NCBI GenBank assembly: GCA_030039775.1
Contig: JASHUX010000111.1
Coordinates: 1-7,264 of the forward strand
Reading direction: 5' to 3'
Source of the DNA: Alphaproteobacteria bacterium
GTDB lineage: Bacteria; Pseudomonadota; Alphaproteobacteria; ATCC43930; CGMCC-115725
Length of the DNA: 7,264 nt
Shown here: in pieces, positions 6,646 to 7,264 of the stretch
How positions within the stretch are numbered: position 1 is the first letter of the stretch
Layout: each line of letters begins with the position of its first letter
Program-made: the position numbers and the translations under genes
The notes under the pieces: model-generated
The model's input: only the letters and a program-made list of their open reading frames with translations
Told to the model about the DNA's origin: nothing
Database searches by the model: none

Positions 6646-7176
6646 GTGTCGAGGCCGTCCGCAAAGCGCGCCGAAATCATGGCGGCGATGGAACGCGCCA
6701 CGAAAACCCTGAGCGCGCAGAATCTGGCAGTTAGCCAAGCCATCGCCGAGCGCCTCGGCATCAATGTCAGCGATCTCGAATGCCTGACCCTGGCGCGGAC
6801 CGCCGGCGACATCGGCGTAACGGCGGGCGATCTCGCCGCGGCCACCGCCCTGACCAGCGGTGCCATCACCGGCGTGATCGACCGGCTCGAGCGCGCGGGC
6901 CTGGTCCGCCGCGACCGCGACGCCAAGGACCGCCGCAAGGTCATCGTCCGGCCCACCGCCTGCGTGGAACAGCAAGTGCCGCCGCTGTTCGAGCCCCTCC
7001 ATTGCTCGATGACCGCGATGTGGTCGTCCTATAGCGACGATCAGCTTGAGCTGATTCTCGACTTCCTCACCAAGGTCAGGGACGTGCTCAAGGCGGAAGG
7101 CACGGCCCTGCGGACGGCACCGCGCCGGGCCGATCGGGCGCAACCGCGAAAGAGCTTGCCCCGCCGCGCCGCTTGA
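6646..7176 (+). CDS. MarR-family transcriptional regulator, probable local repressor of the efflux operon
   Basis: This is a 176-residue winged-helix regulator. The start is GTG 6646, with ribosome site GAGGAG (6631-6636) 9 nt upstream. Earlier in-frame ATGs would extend it across the operator and into the adaptor gene, and are rejected. The DNA-binding domain spans about 41-104: VSDLECLTLARTAG, then VTAGDLAAATAL, the recognition helix TSGAITGVIDRLERAGLV (70-87) and the basic wing RDRDAKDRRKVIV (89-101), which has the D-x-R pattern typical of MarR. N- and C-terminal helices should form the dimer interface, and an Arg/Lys-rich tail occupies about 150-176. Three Cys (46, 106, 120) leave redox sensing possible, but this is speculation. 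MarR proteins usually release DNA on binding small aromatic compounds, often pump substrates. The divergent layout points to control of the adjacent pump and of itself. Confidence 0.93.
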   Translation: MSRPSAKRAEIMAAMERATKTLSAQNLAVSQAIAERLGINVSDLECLTLARTAGDIGVTAGDLAAATALTSGAITGVIDRLERAGLVRRDRDAKDRRKVIVRPTACVEQQVPPLFEPLHCSMTAMWSSYSDDQLELILDFLTKVRDVLKAEGTALRTAPRRADRAQPRKSLPRRAA

Positions 7177-7211
7177 CGCGGAACCGCATCGGACCAACAA
7201 TCATCGTGTTT

Positions 7212-7264
7212 CCAAGGGGTGCCCCAGCAAGGGCTGAGAGACCGCTGTATCGCGGAAACCCTTT
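7212..7264 (+). promoter_or_regulatory. TPP riboswitch (THI element), 3' end cut by window edge
   Basis: The THI-box core is recognisable: AAGGGGTGCC (7214-7223), GGGCTGAGAG (7231-7240) and ACCCTT (7258-7263), which should continue into the conserved ACCTGAT just outside the window. Pairings visible are P2 (AAGGG 7214-7218 with CCCTT 7259-7263), a P3 hairpin (GCCC 7221-7224 with GGGC 7231-7234) and a further hairpin (CCGC 7242-7245 with GCGG 7252-7255). GCTGAGA at 7233-7239 is the pyrimidine-sensing core. TPP riboswitches lower expression of downstream thiamine genes when thiamine pyrophosphate is abundant. The controlled gene is beyond the edge, and thiC or another thiamine synthesis or transport gene is likely. 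It begins about 35 nt after the marR stop, and I see no terminator between them. Confidence 0.88.

Overview
The window is GC-rich, densely coding DNA. Codon use and protein relatedness suggest an alphaproteobacterium, perhaps of the Rhizobiales (Bradyrhizobium/Rhodopseudomonas-like). This is inferred from protein style only; no taxonomic marker is present. Six complete genes and one partial gene are supported, plus regulatory sites and a partial riboswitch at the right edge.

Left region (1-1637, + strand): the 3' end of thiG (thiazole synthase), then a ThiE/TenI-superfamily gene 3 nt later, then a YfcG-like glutathione S-transferase 19 nt later. The tight spacing suggests one transcript carrying thiamine biosynthesis genes plus a GST. 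The ThiE-like protein lacks most of the residues expected of a thiamine-phosphate synthase and may be a TenI-type protein.

Middle (1638-2196): a 156-nt gap, then a small exported protein rich in Thr, Lys and His, ending in a strong hairpin that separates it from the convergent efflux operon.

Right-centre (2197-7176): an RND multidrug efflux module. The membrane fusion protein and the inner-membrane pump are read leftward with a 4-nt gap. A MarR-family regulator is read divergently. The 167-nt intergenic region holds a perfect 7+7 bp inverted repeat overlapping plausible promoters for both directions, which fits a local repressor controlling itself and the pump. No outer-membrane channel gene is present, but the adaptor has an RLS-type TolC-docking signature, so a TolC-like protein encoded elsewhere is expected.

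Right edge (about 7212-7264): the 5' three quarters of a TPP (THI-box) riboswitch on the + strand, cut by the window end. It presumably controls a thiamine gene just beyond. The efflux module therefore sits between two thiamine-related loci.

I found no mobile element, CRISPR array, tRNA or rRNA, and no clear evidence of a wholly new system. The best leads are the altered active site of the ThiE-like protein, the shared operator and the composition of the small exported protein.
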